A stretch of 64,000 nt of DNA, taken from contig OX637396.1 in the NCBI GenBank assembly GCA_951799425.1, positions 33,906,701-33,970,700 of the forward strand. Direction: 5' to 3'. Each line of letters starts with the position of its first letter. Position 1 is the first letter of the stretch. The notes under the pieces were generated by a model. The model was given only the letters and a program-made list of their open reading frames with translations. It did not search any database and was not told the DNA's origin. This DNA comes from Ilex aquifolium (Eukaryota; Streptophyta; Magnoliopsida; Aquifoliales; Aquifoliaceae). A program made the translations under genes and the position numbers. Positions 22,390 to 33,870 of the stretch are shown here, piece after piece.

Positions 22390-24082
22390 TATTTTACGGA
22401 ATAAATAAGAAACGACTTGATGACTTTTCTTATTAGAAAGCTGTTGTTCAAGAAATTCTAAACTCTATTTCTACCTGTTTTGAGAATTCTGCTTCTCAGT
22501 CTTGACAACATGATAGTTGATACAGGTGTGGGGGTTTCAAACTGCCAGGAGAGACTAAAGCTCTTTTTTTGGTGGAAAAGCCTTTGAAAATGGAGCTGGA
22601 GTCGGATCTCTCATCATCTAGTAGTGATGAAGATGAAGCAGACTAGTGGCGGAAGTGACACAACTGAAAAACAGGTTGAAAAACTACTTAATCTTAATGC
22701 AGCCCAATCTGCACTTCCAGAATGATATCTTCCCTGGGAAACAAGCTTGTATGCCTTTTCTAACAATTATGTGTTTTTGAACCTTTGAAAGATTCTCTTT
22801 AGTACCTAGATTAACCAGCTATTTTGCTAAGGCTGATGTTTTGGGTTACTTGAATGGTTTGGGTTCTTCACATGCAAGATTACCCTTCATGGGTGTGGGA
22901 CGACATTTTGGAATGTGATTCAGTAGTACAAAAAGGCTATAAAGACAGCATATGTTAGAAAGCTTTTAAGTTTGTTATGAATATATATGTATACACACAC
23001 ACACACACACACACACATGTATATGTATTTGTGATTGAAAGGCCTCATTAAGAATTACCCTAAGGTTCTGGTTCATGACTTCTGTGATCCTAATAAGCTC
23101 TTAGGAATATTAGATTACTAATCCATTCAAAGAATCATTACACAAGCTAGGTCAAACAAGCAATCAAGTAGTCTGTGTTTATCTACCTTTCAAAGGTTGC
23201 TTCTTTGTTTCCTCAATTTATTTAATTTTCTCTGATTATATGCTTTTAATCTAAATTTTCTGTCTCTGCTGCACCTCCATTTGTTTTTGAAGTTGTCACA
23301 CGATGCATTTTATATTGGCATGTAAAGGTCCTCTGAAATCTGAATTGATGGTTTGCAATCTTCACACAAAGATTACTTTTCGTGTGTGTGGATGCCAATT
23401 TGGAAAGTGTTTTAGTATGCCATGAAGGTTATATACATAGTCATTTGGATCTCCTATAATATACGCATCTTCAATACCTTTCAATATGAGTTACCCATTA
23501 TGAATACAAGTGGATTCTTTTTCAATGCACGGTGGGCGATTTACTATTCAGGAATATTAAAGAAAAGTGTATTGAGAGAGTTTTTGATTCAAGACAACAT
23601 CTTTTAGAAATCCCAAGTTTATTTGAAACAATTTTCTTGTGATTGAGGTAATTTAATCCACCAATTAGTTTTGGGTGCATGACTTTTGGTATTTCTGTGA
23701 CATTCATAGATTTACATCTCTAACCCCTTCAAGCAACCATAAAATTAGTGTGTTTTAAAGGTTTCTGTGGTGATTTTGATTTTAATCAAATTTTTCTGCT
23801 CCTATTGCACCTCCATATGTAGTATAATTGTTACAATAAGTCCTGTCTATTGGCATGCAAAGCAGACTACAAGCAATTCAAGGCAGATTATTCATTATTT
23901 GTCTGATCTGAAAGAAATAGTTCTACTCCCATCCTAGAATATGTAGATGTTGGGGTCTTAGTATGAAATGATATGGAACAAATTTGAGAACTAAAGAGAT
24001 TCTTAAGTGATCTTTTTAACCAGAAAGAGTGTGGGGTTTAAACTGCCAGGAGAGACCAAAACTCATTTTTTGTGGAAGAAGC
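22390..24082 (+). repeat. Duplicated block copy A, distal part
   Basis: Homologous to 37237-37790 and in part to 31868-32300. Two internal sub-copies occur: the segment around 22860-22960 resembles that at 23340-23430, and GGGTTTAAACTGCCAGGAGAGACC at about 24044 resembles 22531-22555. An (AC)n run lies at 22993-23017. Apart from the exon-like frame at 22527-22646 it appears non-coding. Confidence 0.55.
22527..22646 (+). pseudogene. Exon-like frame with Ser/Asp-rich tail, copy A
   Basis: After GATACAG, a possible splice acceptor, 39 codons read CGGFKLPGETKALFLVEKP and then a MELESDLSSSSSDEDEAD tail before TAG. The second copy at about 37372 has an inserted T that breaks the frame before the same tail (ESNLSSSSSDEDESN). 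A third copy near 24037 has an early TAA. The pattern suggests the last exon of an unidentified acidic-tailed protein spread with the duplicated blocks. Function unknown. Confidence 0.4.
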
Positions 24083-24414
24083 TGTTGAAAGAAAATAATA
24101 AACATGACTTTTCATGTTCTAGGAGTTATTTTTATGCATTTAGCTTTTGGTATTAGTGGGTAATCAATTTGGTATTAGTGGGGAACAAAATAATTGTGGT
24201 ATTTTAATTCTCCATGTAATGGAGGAGTGGGGTCTTTATTATTGCATTATGTAGTGGGGTTATTTTATATGTCATGTGTTATATATGAGTGTCTATATAT
24301 ATCCTATGTAATACATCCATTTGAATATGAGTGAATAGAAAGAGTTCTTCCTATCTTCAATAGTCTCTTCAATTATTTTTTTGTGAGTGTGTGATAGTTC
24401 TCTAGATTCCAACA
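24083..24414 (+). repeat. 5' LTR of the Copia element
   Basis: TGTTGAAAGAAAATAATAAA to ATTCCAACA. It includes GTCTATATATATCCTATG, a likely TATA region near 24293. The primer-binding site follows after AAG. Confidence 0.88.
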
Positions 24415-24415
24415 A

Positions 24416-24431
24416 AGTGGTATCAGAGCTA
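24416..24431 (+). promoter_or_regulatory. Primer-binding site of the Copia element
   Basis: TGGTATCAGAGCTA lies directly after the 5' LTR. It is the standard plant Copia site complementary to the 3' end of initiator tRNA-Met. Confidence 0.8.
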
Positions 24432-26770
24432 AGCTTTAGTGTTGAAAAAGAGAGAGTGAGAGAGAGATGGCAAATGGAATGCTTCCATTTCAAATGCCTC
24501 GATTCATCAAAGATAACTATGATAATTGGTGTATCCGCATGAAGGCAATTCTTGGATCTCAAGACTTATGGGAGATTGTAACAATTGGTTACATAGCACC
24601 GCAAGATGAAGCTTCCTTAAGTCAAGCCCAAAAGGAAGTCTTGCAAGCTACAAAGAAGAAGGATCAAAAGGCTCTTTCACTCATCCATCAATGTTTGGAT
24701 GATGCTATGTTACAAAAGGTTGCTAGTGCAACCACATCCAAGCAAACATGGGATGTTCTGAAAACTGCTCATAGTGGAGTGGAAAAAGTCAAGAAAGTTC
24801 GCCTCCAAACTCTACGAGGTGAATTTGAGGCTTTACGTATGAAGGAATCCGAATTAGTTTCAGATTATTTCACAAGAATCTTGGTGGTTGTGAATAATTT
24901 GAGAACTTACGGTGATGATCACTATGATAATACCCGGGTGATAGAAAAAATCCTCCGTTCATTGGACCCCAAGTTTGACTACATTGCCGTAGCCATTGAA
25001 GAGTCTAAAGATTTAGACACAATGACTATTGACGAACTCATGGGATCGTTGTTAGCCCATGAAGAACGGCTAGGCAAGAAGAAGCAAGATTCGTTGGAAC
25101 AAGTGCTACAAACCAAGCTTTCTTTCAAAGAAAAAGAAAGAAGGCAAGATGGAAGTCAAAGAGGTAGAGGGCGTGGACGTGGACGTGGAGGTCGTGGTGG
25201 ACGTGGTCGAGGTAGAGGAGAAAACTTTGGCCAAAATGCGTCCAACAAAGAAGAAAGAGGTCAAGAATCACATCGTGGAAGAGGACGTGGAAGAGGCAAC
25301 CATTCAAAGTCATATGGAGGGAGGTATGACAAATCTCATAGTCAATGTTATAATTGTCATCGATATGGCCATTTTGCTTCCGAGTGTAGAAATGATTTTG
25401 TGGAAGAAAGAACACACTTTGTTGAAGACAAAGTTGAAGAGGTGGAGCCGACCTTGTTGTTGGCATACAAAGAAGAGCAAAAGGGAGACAAGAATGTGTG
25501 GTACCTTGACTCCGGTGCTAGTAATCATATGTGTGGAAACAAATAGATGTTTGTGGAGCTTGATGAATCGGTAAATGGAAAAGTCATTTTTGGAGATTCT
25601 TCTCAAATTCCAGTAATGGGAAGAGGTAATATTTTGATTCGTTTGAAGGATGGAAGGCATCAAGTTATTTCTAATATTTTTTATGTGCCAAACATGAAAA
25701 ATAATATTTTGAGCTTGGGACAACTCTTAGAGAAAGGTTATGATATTTGCATGAAAAATCATAATCTTTCAATAAGAGATGGAAATGAGAATTTGGTTGC
25801 TAAAGTGCCGATGACAAGAAATAGAATGTTTTTGTTAAATATTCAAAGTGATGTGGCAAAATGCTTGAAAGCATGTGTTAAAGATTCTTCTTGGTTATGA
25901 CACTTGAGATTTGGACACTTGAATTTTGGAGGACTAACCTTGTTGTCTAGAAAGAAGATGGTGAAAGAATTGCCTTCTATCAACCACCCGGATCAACTTT
26001 GTGAGGGATGTCTAATTGGAAAGCAAGCTAGAAAGAGCTTTCCCAAAGAATCCATTTCAAGAGCAACCAAACCCCTTCAACTTGTTCACTCGGATATTTG
26101 CGGCCCTATAGACCCACCATCATTTGGTAAGAACCGGTATTTTCTTCTCTTCATTGATGATTTTAGCCGGAAAACGTGGGTTTATTTTCTAAAACAAAAA
26201 TCGGAGGTGTTTGGTGTTTTCAAAAAGTTTAAGGCTTTGATTGAAAAACAAAGTGGGTATGAAGTTAAGGCAATTAGATCCGATAGAGGAGGTGAATTCA
26301 CATCAAATGAATTCAAAATTTTTTGTGAAGAAAATGGAATTCACCATCCTCTAACGGTTCCAAGATCACCACAACAAAATGGTGTTGCCGAAAGAAAGAA
26401 CCGAACCATTCTTGACATGGCTCGGAGTATGTTGAAGAGTAAAAAAATGCCCAAGGGGTGTGTTTGGGTAATGGGGTAGGATAGGATAGGATTTCTTTTT
26501 TTATGTCCTAACATATCCAAGCCAAACCCACTCATCCACTTTAAAACCCTAACCCAAGGTTATATCCAATCTTAACCTTTGTTTGGGAAACAAATCTATA
26601 ATTCAGTGGGCCCCATAGATTACACAAATAATTTTGTAATAGTTTACTATTCTACCCATGACTTTATCCATTCCAATCCTATCCTATGTTTGGTTAACTC
26701 ATCCAAGCCTAATAAAATTATACATTTTCCACATATACATAAAAACATATAAAAATAAGGAAGAAAAAAT

Positions 26771-27766
26771 CTCTGGGCTAACTTAGCAATTTCCTTTGGA
26801 ACAAGAGCAACTGATTGCTTTTTGGCCCTTTCAACAAGTGCAGCAGCCATTGTCTTCCTAGGCATTTGATCACTTGCAGAAGAAGAAAGCACCATCTTGG
26901 AAGCTGGAGGGACAATTCCTCTAGAAACTTGACCATTAGCTTCTTCTGAAGAATGAAAACTATGAAGGGGAAACAATGGTTCCCTTTGAAAGCGATTATC
27001 ACCACTAAAGCATATAAAAATCATAGCACCAAAAAAGCAATAATTTGCAAAAACTTAAGAAAAACTTAATTCCTTCTATATGACATACCAGTAGAAACAT
27101 CATCAATGTAGCTGCCAACTAATGCAAGTGGAGCTACATCCAGCACAGATAGAATAGGACCACTTATATAAGGCATCCAGAAGGAGCCTTCAGTAGTTGG
27201 AAAGCAACCCACCTGCCCATTAGAAAAACATTCATGTCTTCCTTTAGAAGGGGAAATGATATTATAAAGGGGCAACATATTATTTACCAAAGAGCAGTCT
27301 CTCTGTGGATCAAAACTTGAAGACGATTCAAAGGTACCCTGTGCAGGCAAATTTTTTGGATATCCATCTGACACTGATGGATGAATGTGTGGAGCACAAA
27401 AACAAAAACTGGGATATGGTACCCTTCTCCATGATAATACTTGATCACGTTTATGAAGCATCTCTGAAATCAATCCCCGAAGTTCGGACGCAATACGCTG
27501 TCGAGCAGGCTCGAGAACACATACAGAAAAAACCTGAATAAGAAGTTGAACATGCTCATGTATTAAACCATGTAACTGGCCTATTTGATGAGGACTAAAC
27601 CCATTTACAGAGCCATTATTTGCAGAGGAAAGCAGACATTGTCGAGCATTCTTAGGCATCAAACTTTTCCCATCAAAAACCTTGAAAGATGGAGCTGGGG
27701 CAATAGGTAAGAGGGGCCGTAATGGCCTATTCAACTGCCCCAACAGCTTTTTCTTGTGGAAACATA
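26771..27766 (-). pseudogene. Captured host gene fragment, GON4-like/SANT-type nuclear protein (tentative)
   Basis: From the high end the frame reads GQLNRPLRPLLPIAP, then a long stretch with SPHQIGQLHGLIHEHVQLLI and RGLISEMLHKRDQVLSWR, and ILSVLDVAPLALVGSYIDDV. A donor GTATGT (27088) and an acceptor TTTAG (ending 27005) delimit an 84-bp intron, followed by VSRGIVPPASKMV, SASDQMPRKTMAAALVE and VALVPKEIAKLAQRFF. The retained intron points to capture from genomic DNA rather than mRNA. From memory this resembles plant GON4-like homeodomain/SANT proteins, which act in chromatin; I could not verify this. The phases across the intron do not join cleanly, so a frameshift is likely. Confidence 0.6.
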
Positions 27767-27948
27767 TCAGCAACCTCCTTCACCAACCCCTCATTCATAT
27801 CAGCAGTCACTAAAGAGGGAATAACAAAAAAGAAATCCTCATCCATAGAATGAGGTTCAGATTTATAAAGTCTATAATAAAATCCCTCTGCCACCTGCCC
27901 TATCTCCTCATCAGACTCCATTCTCATAAACAACACCAAAGCAAACAA
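27727..27948 (-). pseudogene. LINE ORF2 fragment (linker before RT), captured
   Basis: The reading SDEEIGQVAEGFYYRLYKSE, then SLVTADMNEGLVKEV, is typical of the plant L1-type ORF2 stretch between endonuclease and reverse transcriptase. It ends abruptly at FPQEKAVG and runs into the captured host-gene fragment at about 27750-27766. No RT motif follows. Confidence 0.55.
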
Positions 27949-28297
27949 CCACTCAACAGTAAGACAAAAGAGCAGAATATATAATTCATTGTACAGCCCT
28001 CACCAAAAGGTTCAACATTTTCCTAGTTATGCTATCACAAACTATAATGAAGGTTTATGAAGGTTTACATGGAATTTATTCAAAATGCATCTAAGTTCTA
28101 CAGTTGAAAGCAAAGAATCAATACATGAGATCACTCAGGGGATACATCTCTTGAACTTCCATAAATCAACAACCGAGACAGCCTAACATAGCATCATGAA
28201 AAAAAGAATTACAATCATAGAATAGGCAGAAAATCCTGCCTTTACAGTAAAGCAAAAATTCATCTATAGAATAGATATAATATCTCTTCAAAAAAAA

Positions 28298-28546
28298 TCA
28301 AAGAATACATGTCTTTTTCCTCAAAACCTTCACCCCTTGTTGATCCTGCAATAAAAGCAGCTTAGCTTCAAAAGGAATCCCCAAAGTTTGGGAAAAATCC
28401 GCAGAGCAACCATCTTTCACAGCCAAGTTTGCAAAAAAATCTGCCATGTAATTGGCTTCTCTATACACATGTACAATGCTGAATTTCAGTCTCCCCAGCT
28501 GCTCCATAATATCGTTGATCCCAGCAACATTCATTTCTTTATACAA
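28298..28546 (-). pseudogene. RNase H fragment of a non-LTR retrotransposon, captured
   Basis: The frame includes LKFSIVHVYREANYMADFFA, the C-terminal signature of RNase H domains (RVT_3) attached to plant LINEs, and ends VLRKKTCIL. The catalytic N-terminal half is missing. It lies upstream, in minus-strand order, of the ORF2 linker fragment, which is the reverse of LINE order, so the two pieces were probably joined separately. Confidence 0.6.
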
Positions 28547-29006
28547 TCAATTTTTCAATGAATAAAAAATCAAATAGGAAGTATAAGGGGAAAAAACTGC
28601 CAATACTCCCTATGCCTTCTTTTTTTCTTACTAGGCCATCCCACACATTAAGATGTAACCATTATTATGATCAAATATCTGACAGAAAAATCGAAAAAAT
28701 AAAAATGGAATTTGATACAATCAGACTCAGTTTTGGTTAAAAAACACACAAACTTGAAAAACCCAGGACACAACCACTTCAAATACGAAGATCCAATAGA
28801 AAAAAATCCAACGAAAGTACCCAAAATGATTAGATTAAGAATATTAGGACGGACCTCAGAGAGACAAGAAAGAAGGAGAGAAATACCTTTGAGCTATGAA
28901 TCACAACAGACCTCCTGTGGCCAGATCCAGATCTATTCGTCAAAGAGGGGATGCGACGGATGCTGAACCGGATCTGTCAGCGAACTCTTCTATTATTCGT
29001 TCGGTC

Positions 29007-29023
29007 GAGAGAGAGAGAGAGAA

Positions 29024-29059
<36 letters not shown>

Positions 29060-29060
29060 G
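29007..29060 (-). repeat. (GA/CT)n leader-like repeat
   Basis: A GA run on the plus strand, CT on the minus strand, about 350-400 bp inside the right terminus. Going down the minus strand it is followed by GC-richer sequence and then AAAG followed by GTATTT near 28888, a possible donor. This looks like the promoter-proximal leader of a captured gene, as in the element at 70-1084. Confidence 0.45.
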
Positions 29061-31535
29061 GAGACTCATTCCTCCCAGTCGGTTCGTCGCCTTCGTTGCC
29101 TTCGTTGCTGCTCTTAACCCAGCAGTTGGCTTTGACTGAGAAGGCTCAGATGAAAGTGAAGGATGAAACGTCAGTTGAGAAAAGGGTAAAAATGTCATTA
29201 CCTGCTGTTATCCTAGTGGCTGGGTTTGTAACCCACGGAGGGAGTGGGTTAATTTTAACCGGTATAGGTGGGTTACAAAGTACTGTAGCAACCGGGTCAT
29301 GGCTAGACCCGGGATTTGTATCCTAGCTCACATTTTGCTTCCCAAACAAAAGATTTATGGGGCCCACTGCTTTACTAACCTATCCATGTGGTGTTAACCC
29401 ACTTTATCCCACTACCCAAACATACCGAAGGAGTTTTGGGCGGAAGCTATTGATTGTGCCATCTACTTGTTAAATCGGTGTCTCACTAGAAGTGTTCAAG
29501 ACAAAACACCACAAGAAGCATGGGGAGGAATCAAACCAAATGTTTCTCATTTGCGGGTCTTTGGAAGTGTATGTTATGCACATGTGCCGGATGAGAAACG
29601 AACCAAACTAGATGACAAGAGTGAAAAGTTTATCTTCATTGGTTATGATTCAAGAAGCAAATGTTATAAGCTTTACAACCCAATCAATGGCAAGATAATC
29701 ATTAGTAGAGATGTTGAGTTTGATGAAGAAGATGAATGAGATTGGAACACTCTACAAGAAGATTATGATTTTTTCCCATTCTTTGAAGAAGAGGATGAGC
29801 CCAATGAGATCATGGAGCTGCCCATTTATTATCCTCCACCATGACCACCATTACCCATTAATGTGCAAGCATCTCCATCATCATCCGAAGCAAGCTCAAG
29901 TGAGAGGCCACCTCGCATAAGGAGTCTTCGAGATATCTATGAAGAAACCGAAAAGGTAACTCAAAGATTTAGTGATCTAACACTATTTTGCCTATTTGCC
30001 GATTGTGATCCCATAGACTATGAGAAAGCAGCACAAGACAAGAAGTGGAGGAGTGCCATGAATGAAGAAATTGAAGCAATTGAAAGAAATGGAACATGGG
30101 AACTTGCCACACTCCCTAGAGGACAAAAGGCCATTGGAGTGAAGTGGGTGTACAAGACAAAGAAAAATGCCAATGGTGAAGTGGAGAGGTACAAAGTAAG
30201 GTTGGTTGCAAAAGGCTATAGTCAAAGACCGGGTATTGACTATGATGAGGTATTTGCACCCGTTGCTCGTTTGGAAACAATTAGATTGATTATTTCTTTA
30301 GTCGCTCTAAATGATTGGAAAATTCATCAAATGGATGTAAAGTCCGCTTTTTTGAATGGTTTTCTTGATGAAGAGATGTATGTTGAACAACCATTGGGTT
30401 ATGTGGTGAAAGGGCAAAGAGAGAAAGTCTTGAAATTAAAAAAGGCTTTGTATGGTTTGAAGCAAGCACCAAGGGCTTGGAATAGTAGACTTGACAAGTA
30501 CTTTCAAGCAAATAATTTCACCAAGTGTCCCCATGAACATGCTCTTTATGCAAAGGTGAATGATAATGGTGATATACTCTATGCTTGTTTGTATGTGGAT
30601 GACTTGATCTTCACAAGAAATTGTCCAAGAATGTTTGAAGATTCCAAGAGAGCGATGACTAAAGAATTTGAGATGACCGATATTGGACTTATGTCATACT
30701 ACCTTGACATTGAAGTGAAGCAAATGAAGGAAGGTATTTTCATCTCTCAAGAAGGTTATGCTAAAGAAATTTTGACCGATATTGGACTTATGCACACCCG
30801 TTGAATGTGGTGTAAAATTGTCAAAATATGAAGATGGAGAGCATGTGGATTGCACCCATTTCAAGAGCCTAGTGGGAAGTTTGAGGTACTTAACATGCAC
30901 AAGGCCGGATATTCTTTTTGGTGTTGGTTTTGTAAGTCACTATATGGAAGCTCCTACCATGGCCCATTTGAAGGCGGCGAAAAGAATTCTTAGATACATC
31001 AAAGGTACACTTGATTATGGATTACTATATTCTTGTTCTAACAATTCCAAGCTTGCGGGTTATTGCGATAGTGATTGGGCCGGAGATATGGATGATAGAA
31101 AAAGTACTACCGGGTATGTTTTCTTCATGGGAGATACCGCATTTGCTTGGAGTTCAAAGAAGCAACCCATTGTGACTCTTTCGACTTGTGAAGCCGAGTA
31201 TGTGGCGGCTACATCATGTGTTTGTCAAGCCATTTGGCTTAGAAATTTGTTGAAGGAGCTTCATTTGCCTCAAGATGAATCGACGGAGATCTTCATTGAC
31301 AACAAATCGGCACTAGCATTGGCAAAGAATCCGGTGTTTCATGATCGTAGTAAGCATATTGACACAAGGTTCCATTTTATTAGAGAGTATGTGACCAAGA
31401 AAGAGGTGGAGATCAAGTTTGTGAAGTCTCAAGATCAAATTGCCGATATTTTCACCAAGCCCCTCAAGGAGGATGTCTTTTGCAAATTGAGAAGTTTGCT
31501 TGGACTTGAGAAGAAAAATCATGTTTAAGGGGGGG

Positions 31536-31867
31536 TGTTGAAAGAAAATAATAAACATGACTTTTCATGTTCTAGGAGTTATTTTTATGCATTTAGTTTT
31601 TTGTATTAGTGGGTAATCAATTTGGTATTAGTGGGGGACAAAGTAATTGTGGTATTTTAATTCTCCATGTAATGGAGGAGTGGGGTCTTTATTATTGCAT
31701 TATGTAGTGGGGTTATTTTATATGTCATGTGTTATATATGAGTGTCTATATATATCCTATGTAATACATCCATTTGAATATGAGTGAATAGAAAGAGTTC
31801 TTCCTATCTTCAATAGTCTCTTCCATTATTTTTTTGTGAGTGTGTGATAGTCCTCTAGATTCCAACA
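31536..31867 (+). repeat. 3' LTR of the Copia element
   Basis: Same ends and length as the 5' LTR. It is preceded by a run of eight or more G after the stop codon of the polyprotein. Confidence 0.88.
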
Positions 31868-33202
31868 GAAGCTTCGAAAATGGAGCTGGAGCCAAGCCTT
31901 CCCATCTCCATCTTCACTTATGGTGAAAGTGACACAGCCGAAAACTAGGCTTGAAAAACTGCTCAATGGAGTCCAATCCTCACTTCAAGACTGATATCTT
32001 CCTTGGGATTCAACCTTGTATGCCTTTTACTAACTTGTAATTTTGTGTTTTTGGACCTTTGGCAGATTCTTTTTAGTACCTAGATTAACCAGCTACTCTG
32101 CTGTTGCTGATGTTTTTGGGTAACTTGAATGGTTTGGGATCTTCACAGGATCACCTTTAATGGGTGTGTGATGCCATTTTGGAATGTGGTTTAGTAGTCC
32201 ACCAAGACTATAAAGACAGCATCTTTAAAAAATCTCTCAAGCTTATTGTCATTATATATATTCTATGATTGAAAGATGTCATCACTAATTACTCCCAAGA
32301 TACAAAGAACTAATTTTCGTTTCAAATTGGTTAAAACGTTTTCATTTCCATGGAAACGAAAAACGAATAAGTGATTGAATATTGAAATTTCATCTTTTTC
32401 GAGGTGTTTTTGATGAGTTTGAGAATATACATTCAAAGCAATCTTGTAGATACAGTAGCTCAAACAAGCAACAAAGAAATTTATGTACAGGTACCTTTTA
32501 AAGGCTGCTTCTTTCTTCCTTAATTTATTTGCTCTGATTATATGATTTTATTCTAAAATTGCGTTCCTACTAAACCTCCATATCTTTCTTATTTGTTGCA
32601 AGAGACTTTGTATATTGGCATGTAAAGTTCCTATGTAATATGAATTTATATCATATGTAATTGCAATCTTCAAGGGAATAGTAATGCAATTTCAATTCAT
32701 CTTGTTCTTATTTGGGTTACTCCGCCTTATTTTTTTCACGCTTAATTTGCATTTTGTTTGTCAACTTACGGTTTATTAAAATTTGCATTGATGTGTTGGG
32801 TGAGAAAACATATCGTCTGCATTATTGATATTCTTTAGATTGATTGATTGATTAATTCGAAATAAAATCTACATGATTTTCGATAGTTATGAGTTTTGCT
32901 ACCAATATTGTATGACTACAAATTTATACTTTCAAAATAAATAAGAAGGGGTAAATTTAAATTTTTAATTAACAAATACACTCGAAAAAACATATTAATT
33001 GATCCAAGTCCAAACATATTTAGCCATGCATGCATGGGTTTTTATGATGAACATCTTATCATAGCAACAACAAGACTTTATGTTTTATTCATTGGATAAA
33101 GGGGAGCTATATCTCCCTAGTTTTATCCAATTACAAACATACACACTTGAAAATCCACACAAACACACGCGCACACACACATATTTAGATCATACATGGT
33201 TG
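31868..33202 (+). repeat. Duplicated block copy A, continued after the Copia element
   Basis: Matches roughly 37430-38682 (shared TTGAAAAACT, GGGAATAGTAATGCAATTTC / GGGAATAGCAATGCAATTTC and GGGGAGCTATATCTCCCTAG). Non-coding. It is the 3' flank of the first thionin-like gene. Confidence 0.6.
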
Positions 33203-33490
33203 CTACATTTCAAGAATGGCCTTGAAATTGCATCCAGGATTACTTCCACATTGACCTGCGCAGTGAAAGACACATAGTGTAGAGCATTCAGCATATGATT
33301 TTCCGTAGACATCGACACAGTTTGTAATGCAGTCGTTCATGCAGCTTTCTTTCAACTTTGTAACTTTTTCGGTCCGGTCCGGCACCGCGGACACCGTCAG
33401 CAACATAAACATAAGAAGCAATGCAGTGATCATGACCTTGCTGTTGCTCCGGCGGCGGCTGGTGGCGGTAGTGACCATCATGGCTGCCAT
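33203..33490 (-). CDS. Small secreted eight-cysteine peptide, thionin-like, copy 1
   Basis: A complete 95-residue frame from ATG to stop. Residues 1-36 form a basic head plus a hydrophobic core (ITALLLMFMLLTVSA), a secretory signal peptide likely cut after Ala. The mature part has eight Cys, with spacing CX3CX3CX10CX3CX3CX3CX5C, able to form four disulfides. This resembles plant thionin-like families, proposed defence or reproductive signalling peptides; the exact family is not certain. A TATA box, TATAAATA, lies 78 bp upstream on the minus strand (33568-33575), and a CT-rich leader precedes ATG. Single exon. The paralogue at 38683-38973 keeps all eight Cys, which suggests the product is functional. 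Confidence 0.75.
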   Translation of the reverse strand: MAAMMVTTATSRRRSNSKVMITALLLMFMLLTVSAVPDRTEKVTKLKESCMNDCITNCVDVYGKSYAECSTLCVFHCAGQCGSNPGCNFKAILEM

Positions 33491-33567
33491 TCTCTCTCTC
33501 TCTCTTTGAAGCTATCAGGTAGCAGTACTATAGTAGTTCTATGCAAGGCAAATGGTGCAATTGTGTT

Positions 33568-33575
33568 TATTTATA
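33568..33575 (-). promoter_or_regulatory. TATA box of thionin-like copy 1
   Basis: TATAAATA on the minus strand, within CACTATAAATAAACAC. The equivalent box is conserved in the second copy at 39046-39053. Confidence 0.6.
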
Positions 33576-33870
33576 GTGGGAGAAGAGGGACCTAAGTGTT
33601 AATAAGGGTTGAAAGCGGCTACGTTGCGTAATTATTGATACAGTTAATATCAATAATTACACCATGTGAAAGTGTCATCTGGTACGTGGTGCCTTCTAAA
33701 CACGGAATATTTTCTCTGTTTTTCCTCTATGTTGCATGTAGCTAGTCCTTGTATAAGCTGCTACAAATGAGTCTTAACGGATAGAGGGAAAAAAAATGAC
33801 ACAATGATAGTTCATCATCGCAAGACAATGATGGCTCATCATTATTTGACCTTTTTTTTGTTTTTTTTTT

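Larger units (their letters stand above)
26456..29427 (-). mobile_element. Pack-type TIR element (PIF/Harbinger-like) inside the Copia element
   Basis: Left end GGGTGTGTTTGGGTAATGG and reverse-complemented right end CGGTATGTTTGGGTAGTGG match at 16 of 19 positions. AAG flanks both sides (26453-26455 and 29428-29430). Removing the element and one AAG restores the Copia frame MPK-EFWAEA exactly, which fixes the boundaries. Subterminal regions also share GTTTGGGAA and CAGTGGGCCCCATA. No transposase is seen. The interior carries minus-strand pieces of a host gene and of LINE proteins, plus a GA-repeat leader. TSD length and terminus point to PIF/Harbinger, though AAG is not the usual TAA/TTA. Confidence 0.75.
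24467..31528 (+). pseudogene. Copia gag-pol polyprotein, interrupted
   Basis: The start is the ATG after a GAGAGAGA leader. The gag part has an RG-rich segment and a CCHC knuckle [14 protein letters not shown] (about residues 293-306). Protease DSGASNH is followed by TAG at 25544. The integrase zinc region (HLRFGHLN, CEGCLIGKQ) comes after TGA at 25898, then catalytic HSDICGP, IRSDRGGEFTS and PQQNGVAERKN. The frame enters the nested element after MPK and resumes at 29431 with EFWAEA. Further TGA stops are at 29737 and 29842. RT has LYVDDLIF; RNase H has YCDSDWAGD and SKHIDTRFHFIRE. Near 30773 a frame change follows a duplicated 20-bp patch. Two of the stops fit TGG to TGA changes, as from cytosine deamination. 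It cannot make a full product. Confidence 0.9.
24083..31867 (+). mobile_element. Ty1/Copia LTR retrotransposon, inactivated, carrying a nested TIR element
   Basis: Two 332-bp LTRs with TG...CA ends are flanked by a perfect GAAGC duplication (24078-24082 and 31868-31872). A primer-binding site TGGTATCAGAGC (about 24419) and a polypurine tract AAGGGGGGG (31528-31535) are in place. Without the nested element it is about 4.8 kb, normal for Copia. The domain order is gag, protease, integrase, RT, RNase H. The LTRs differ at about six or seven positions by eye, roughly 2 percent. Confidence 0.92.

Noticed and set aside
26450..29433. 9-bp Mutator-type target duplication (CCCAAGGGG / CCGAAGGAG) for the nested element
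   Set aside because: Needs two mismatches, whereas the 3-bp AAG reading is perfect and restores the Copia frame with no change.
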